This document shows, piece by piece, positions 4,464-6,457 of a stretch of DNA of 6,457 bases. The stretch's first letter is position 1. Each line of letters starts with the position of its first letter. This stretch comes from Planctomycetota bacterium (GTDB lineage Bacteria > Planctomycetota > SZUA-567): NCBI GenBank assembly GCA_031270145.1, contig JAISYD010000322.1, positions 1-6,457 of the forward strand, read 5' to 3'. The notes below the pieces were generated by a model that worked only from the letters and a program-made list of their open reading frames with translations, was not told the DNA's origin and did no database searches. Made by a program: the position numbers and the translations under genes.

Positions 4464-5210
4464 ATGCCCGATGCCTCGCAGTCGGAACGTTTGCAACCAA
4501 ACACCATAGCCACGCAAGTTTATAGAAGATTGCGCGAGGATATCGTCACCGGCGTCCTGCCGCCCGGCATGCATCTGGTGCGGCGGACCCTGGCCAAGCG
4601 CTACGGGGTGAGCGTGCTCCCGGTTATGGAAGCCTGCTTCAGGTTGGAGAACGACGGCCTGGTGGAAAATTCGCCCCTCCTTGGGGCGCATGTGATCAAC
4701 ATCACCGTGGAAATCACCGAGGAGGAGAGGGTGTTCCGGGAGGCGATAGAATGCCAGGCGGCGCGGGAACTTGTCGCGGTCGCGCCCGAGGCGGCCAAAA
4801 ACAAGCTCCGGGAGTTGGCGGAAACGCTGGATCTGATCCAGGAGTCGCTGGGCGGCGGGGACGAACAGGTGGAGCGGACTTTCCAGCGGCGGCATTCGGA
4901 ATTCCACCTCTTCATCGCCCGCCAGGCCCGGGCCAAGCTGCTCTACCGGCAGATGCGCCGGCTCTGGTTCCGGCGGCTAATGCTGTCCTGCAACATCAAC
5001 ACCAGCCTTTTCCCCCATCCCAAGGGGTGGCACGCGCGGCTGGCCGGCGAGCTTTGCTCGGGCGACCAGGATCGGGCGGAGCGCGAAATGCGCGCCCACA
5101 TCCGCTTCAACCGGGACAAGAACGCCGAGGCGGTGCGGGAACTCCTGCGCCGGGGTCGGGAGGGCCTGATCGGCGGCATGCTGGAGCAAGAGGCCCTGGC
5201 GGCGGATTGA
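4464..5210 (+). CDS. GntR-family transcriptional regulator, FCD (FadR C-terminal) subfamily
   Basis: A 248-residue regulator of normal length for FCD-type GntR proteins. Residues about 12-80 are the winged helix-turn-helix (VYRRLREDIVTGVLPPGMHL, then LAKRYGVSVLPVMEAC and a wing ending GAHVINI). Residues about 85-235 are the all-helical FCD ligand domain. Two features are unusual. The recognition helix reads VSVLPVMEAC, where most relatives have VSRTPVREAL, so Val51 and Met55 replace the two arginines that contact DNA in FadR. The metal site normally built on Asp-x3-His plus two later His here appears as His144-x3-His148 with His190 and His212, so the Asp is replaced by His. The phased palindromes directly upstream are the probable operator. 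The downstream TRAP transporter genes suggest that the effector is the carboxylate they import, though the ligand cannot be read from the sequence. Confidence 0.9.
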   Translation: MPDASQSERLQPNTIATQVYRRLREDIVTGVLPPGMHLVRRTLAKRYGVSVLPVMEACFRLENDGLVENSPLLGAHVINITVEITEEERVFREAIECQAARELVAVAPEAAKNKLRELAETLDLIQESLGGGDEQVERTFQRRHSEFHLFIARQARAKLLYRQMRRLWFRRLMLSCNINTSLFPHPKGWHARLAGELCSGDQDRAEREMRAHIRFNRDKNAEAVRELLRRGREGLIGGMLEQEALAAD

Positions 5211-5225
5211 ACCGGCTTTTTTTAC

Positions 5226-5250
5226 CCGGGCCGACTGTGACTCGGCCCGG
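5226..5250 (+). other. Strong intergenic stem-loop between the regulator and dctP
   Basis: CCGGGCCGA (5226-5234) and TCGGCCCGG (5242-5250) form a perfect 9-bp stem with a 7-nt loop. A T7 tract (5217-5223) precedes rather than follows it, and A4 follows, so it is not a standard intrinsic terminator in either direction. It ends 42 nt before dctP. It may partly uncouple regulator and transporter expression, protect the dctP mRNA 5' end, or act as a protein site. I see no convincing separate dctP promoter in this 82-nt gap. Confidence 0.45.
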
Positions 5251-5292
5251 AAAAGGGCAAGTTTTCTAAGGATTTGTAAAAAAGGAGACGGT

Positions 5293-6285
5293 ATGAAATC
5301 CGGGAAAAACAGGTTTCGCTTCGGTTGGTCGCCCCTGTTCCTGGCGGCGGCGCTGCTCCTGCCGTTCCGGGTCGCGCCGGCGGCGCAGTATAGCATCAAG
5401 ATGGGCAACCCCTCCAACCCGGAGGACAACTGCGTCAAGGCCTTCTTCCTCTTCGAGAAGCTGGTCGAGGAGCGCTCCAAGGGCGCCATCGACGTGCAGG
5501 TGTTTCACAGCGCCCAACTGGGCGCCCACCGGGACTACATCGAGGGCTTGCAGATGGGCAGCCTCCAGGCGGCCGAAATCAACACCGCCGTGCTGACCGC
5601 CAGCGACAGCAAGTTCATGGTGTTCGACCTGCCCTACATATCCCGCAACACCGAGCATTTCATCTCCGTGCTGAATGCCGGGCTGGGGGAAAAGCTCGCC
5701 GCCTCCCTGCTCGAGTCCACCGGCATCCGGATCATCGGCTGGATGATTCGCAGCCCCCGGAGCGTCTACAACTCCCGCGGCCCCATCCGGACGGCCGCCG
5801 ACTTCTCGGGGCTGAAGATCCGCATCATGGAAAGCCCGATCATGTCCAAGACCTTCTCGCTCCTCGGCGCCGTGCCGGTGCCGCTGGCGGCCTCGGAACG
5901 CTACATGGCGCTCCAGACCAAGGTGGTGGACGCGGCCGAGAACTCCGTCCCCCTCGTCATCACCCAGAAGGAATACGAGGTCACCAAATACCTTTCGCTC
6001 ACCGAGCACTTCAGCACCCCCAACATCATCGGCATGGACGCGAACTTCCTTAACGGCCTGCCGGCCGACCTGCGGAAAATCGTGCTTGACGCCGGCCGGG
6101 AGGCGGGCGAGTACGCCACCAAGCTGGACTCGGAATCGGTGGCCGCCGCCATCGAGGAGCTGAAAAAACTCGGGATGGAGGTCAACTTCATCGCCGACAA
6201 GTCGAGCTTCATCGAAAAGGTGCGGCCGCTCTACGACGAGTACCGGGACGAAATCGGCGGCGACGTCATCGACGCCTTCAACTGA
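5293..6285 (+). CDS. dctP: TRAP transporter solute-binding protein, DctP family
   Basis: A 330-residue periplasmic binding protein of usual length for the family. It captures an organic acid and delivers it to the DctQ/DctM membrane complex. Residues 1-30 are a Sec signal peptide: basic start with KNRFR, hydrophobic core PLFLAAALLLPF, and an AxA site giving cleavage near 30/31. Family hallmarks follow: GNPSNPED at the start of the mature chain, FHSAQLGAHRDYIEGLQMG, DLPYI, GLKIR and DAAENS. Arg156, Arg177 and Asn217 keep nearly the same spacing as the substrate-contacting Arg127, Arg147 and Asn187 of SiaP, so a carboxylate ligand is expected. Which one cannot be told. The ATG is preceded by AAGGAGA (5282-5288). 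The gene follows the GntR regulator by 82 nt and precedes a probable dctQ, so all three likely form one operon or regulon. Confidence 0.93.
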   Translation: MKSGKNRFRFGWSPLFLAAALLLPFRVAPAAQYSIKMGNPSNPEDNCVKAFFLFEKLVEERSKGAIDVQVFHSAQLGAHRDYIEGLQMGSLQAAEINTAVLTASDSKFMVFDLPYISRNTEHFISVLNAGLGEKLAASLLESTGIRIIGWMIRSPRSVYNSRGPIRTAADFSGLKIRIMESPIMSKTFSLLGAVPVPLAASERYMALQTKVVDAAENSVPLVITQKEYEVTKYLSLTEHFSTPNIIGMDANFLNGLPADLRKIVLDAGREAGEYATKLDSESVAAAIEELKKLGMEVNFIADKSSFIEKVRPLYDEYRDEIGGDVIDAFN

Positions 6286-6298
6286 GACGCGGCGCGCG

Positions 6299-6327
6299 CG
6301 GCGCGGCGGCTTCGCGCCGCCGCGCCG
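6299..6327 (+). other. Very stable hairpin between dctP and dctQ
   Basis: A 12-bp perfect GC stem: 6299-6310 pairs with 6316-6327 around the 5-nt loop TTCGC. It begins 13 nt after the dctP stop and has no T tract. By analogy with other transport operons, such structures lower downstream expression or protect the 3' end of the binding-protein mRNA so that the binding protein exceeds the membrane subunits. The sequence shows the structure; the role is inferred. Confidence 0.55.
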
Positions 6328-6352
6328 GCGGATTGCCTCCTGGAGGTCGAAT

Positions 6353-6457
6353 GTGAAAGCGATTATGGCGGTCTACGCCCCGGCGATGCGGCTGCTCATG
6401 GACAGGGCGGCGAAATGCCTGGTGAAGGCGGTGGGCATCGTGATGGTGGTGGCCATC
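6353..6457 (+). CDS. dctQ: Probable TRAP transporter small membrane subunit DctQ (5' end only)
   Basis: The first 35 codons of a gene cut by the window end. GTG 6353 lies 6 nt after GGAGG (6342-6346). An overlapping ATG at 6351 runs directly into TGA and is not used. The product starts with a short amphipathic stretch, then MDRAAKCLVKAVGIVMVVAI, which is the start of a hydrophobic helix. Position directly after dctP is where dctQ normally lies, and the basic start followed by a first membrane helix fits DctQ. A dctQM fusion cannot be excluded, nor can a later start at ATG 6365 or 6398. The identity rests mostly on gene order. Confidence 0.65.
   Translation, partial: MKAIMAVYAPAMRLLMDRAAKCLVKAVGIVMVVAI

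Overview
The window is a GC-rich piece of a bacterial chromosome (roughly two thirds G+C by eye, with codon third positions mostly G or C). It most likely comes from a strict or facultative anaerobe, because its main content is a complete [FeFe]-hydrogenase unit. The phylum cannot be fixed from the sequence. A Desulfobacterota-like or other anaerobic gut or sediment bacterium would fit, but that is a guess. All genes I can support read on the + strand.

Left part (1-3842). A probable decayed transposase tail sits at the left edge. It is followed by an 8-bp inverted repeat and a near-consensus sigma-70 promoter (TTGACA, 17 bp, TAGAAT). A two-gene operon follows, with a 7-nt overlap. Gene 1 (277-2112) fuses the iron-sulfur end of NuoF to a GltD/NfnL-like FAD and NAD(P)H oxidoreductase. 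Gene 2 (2106-3842) is a full-length CpI-like [FeFe]-hydrogenase carrying all accessory cluster motifs and the three H-cluster motifs. Together they look like the glutamate-synthase-linked (group A2) type of hydrogenase, exchanging electrons between H2/protons and a pyridine nucleotide, probably NADP(H). There is no NuoE subunit, no NuoF FMN/NADH domain and no HydEFG maturase here.

Middle part (3843-4463). This stretch is mostly non-coding. It holds a terminator-like hairpin with a T7 tract on the minus strand. It also holds a consensus-like promoter (TTGACA, 17 bp, TATAGT) that drives a 42-residue single-span membrane microprotein I do not recognise, and GC-rich hairpins behind that gene. A sharply AT-rich zone follows, with two tandem promoters, the second overlapped by a 10-bp-phased palindromic operator.

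Right part (4464-6457). A GntR/FCD-type regulator is followed by dctP, a TRAP transporter solute-binding protein, then a strong hairpin, then the first 35 codons of what is probably dctQ. The likely logic is an autoregulated repressor that senses a small carboxylate and controls a TRAP importer for that substrate.

The most interesting points are the reduced NuoF/GltD fusion as the hydrogenase redox partner, the phased operator array paired with a regulator whose recognition helix lacks the usual arginines, and the uncharacterised microprotein with its own strong promoter.
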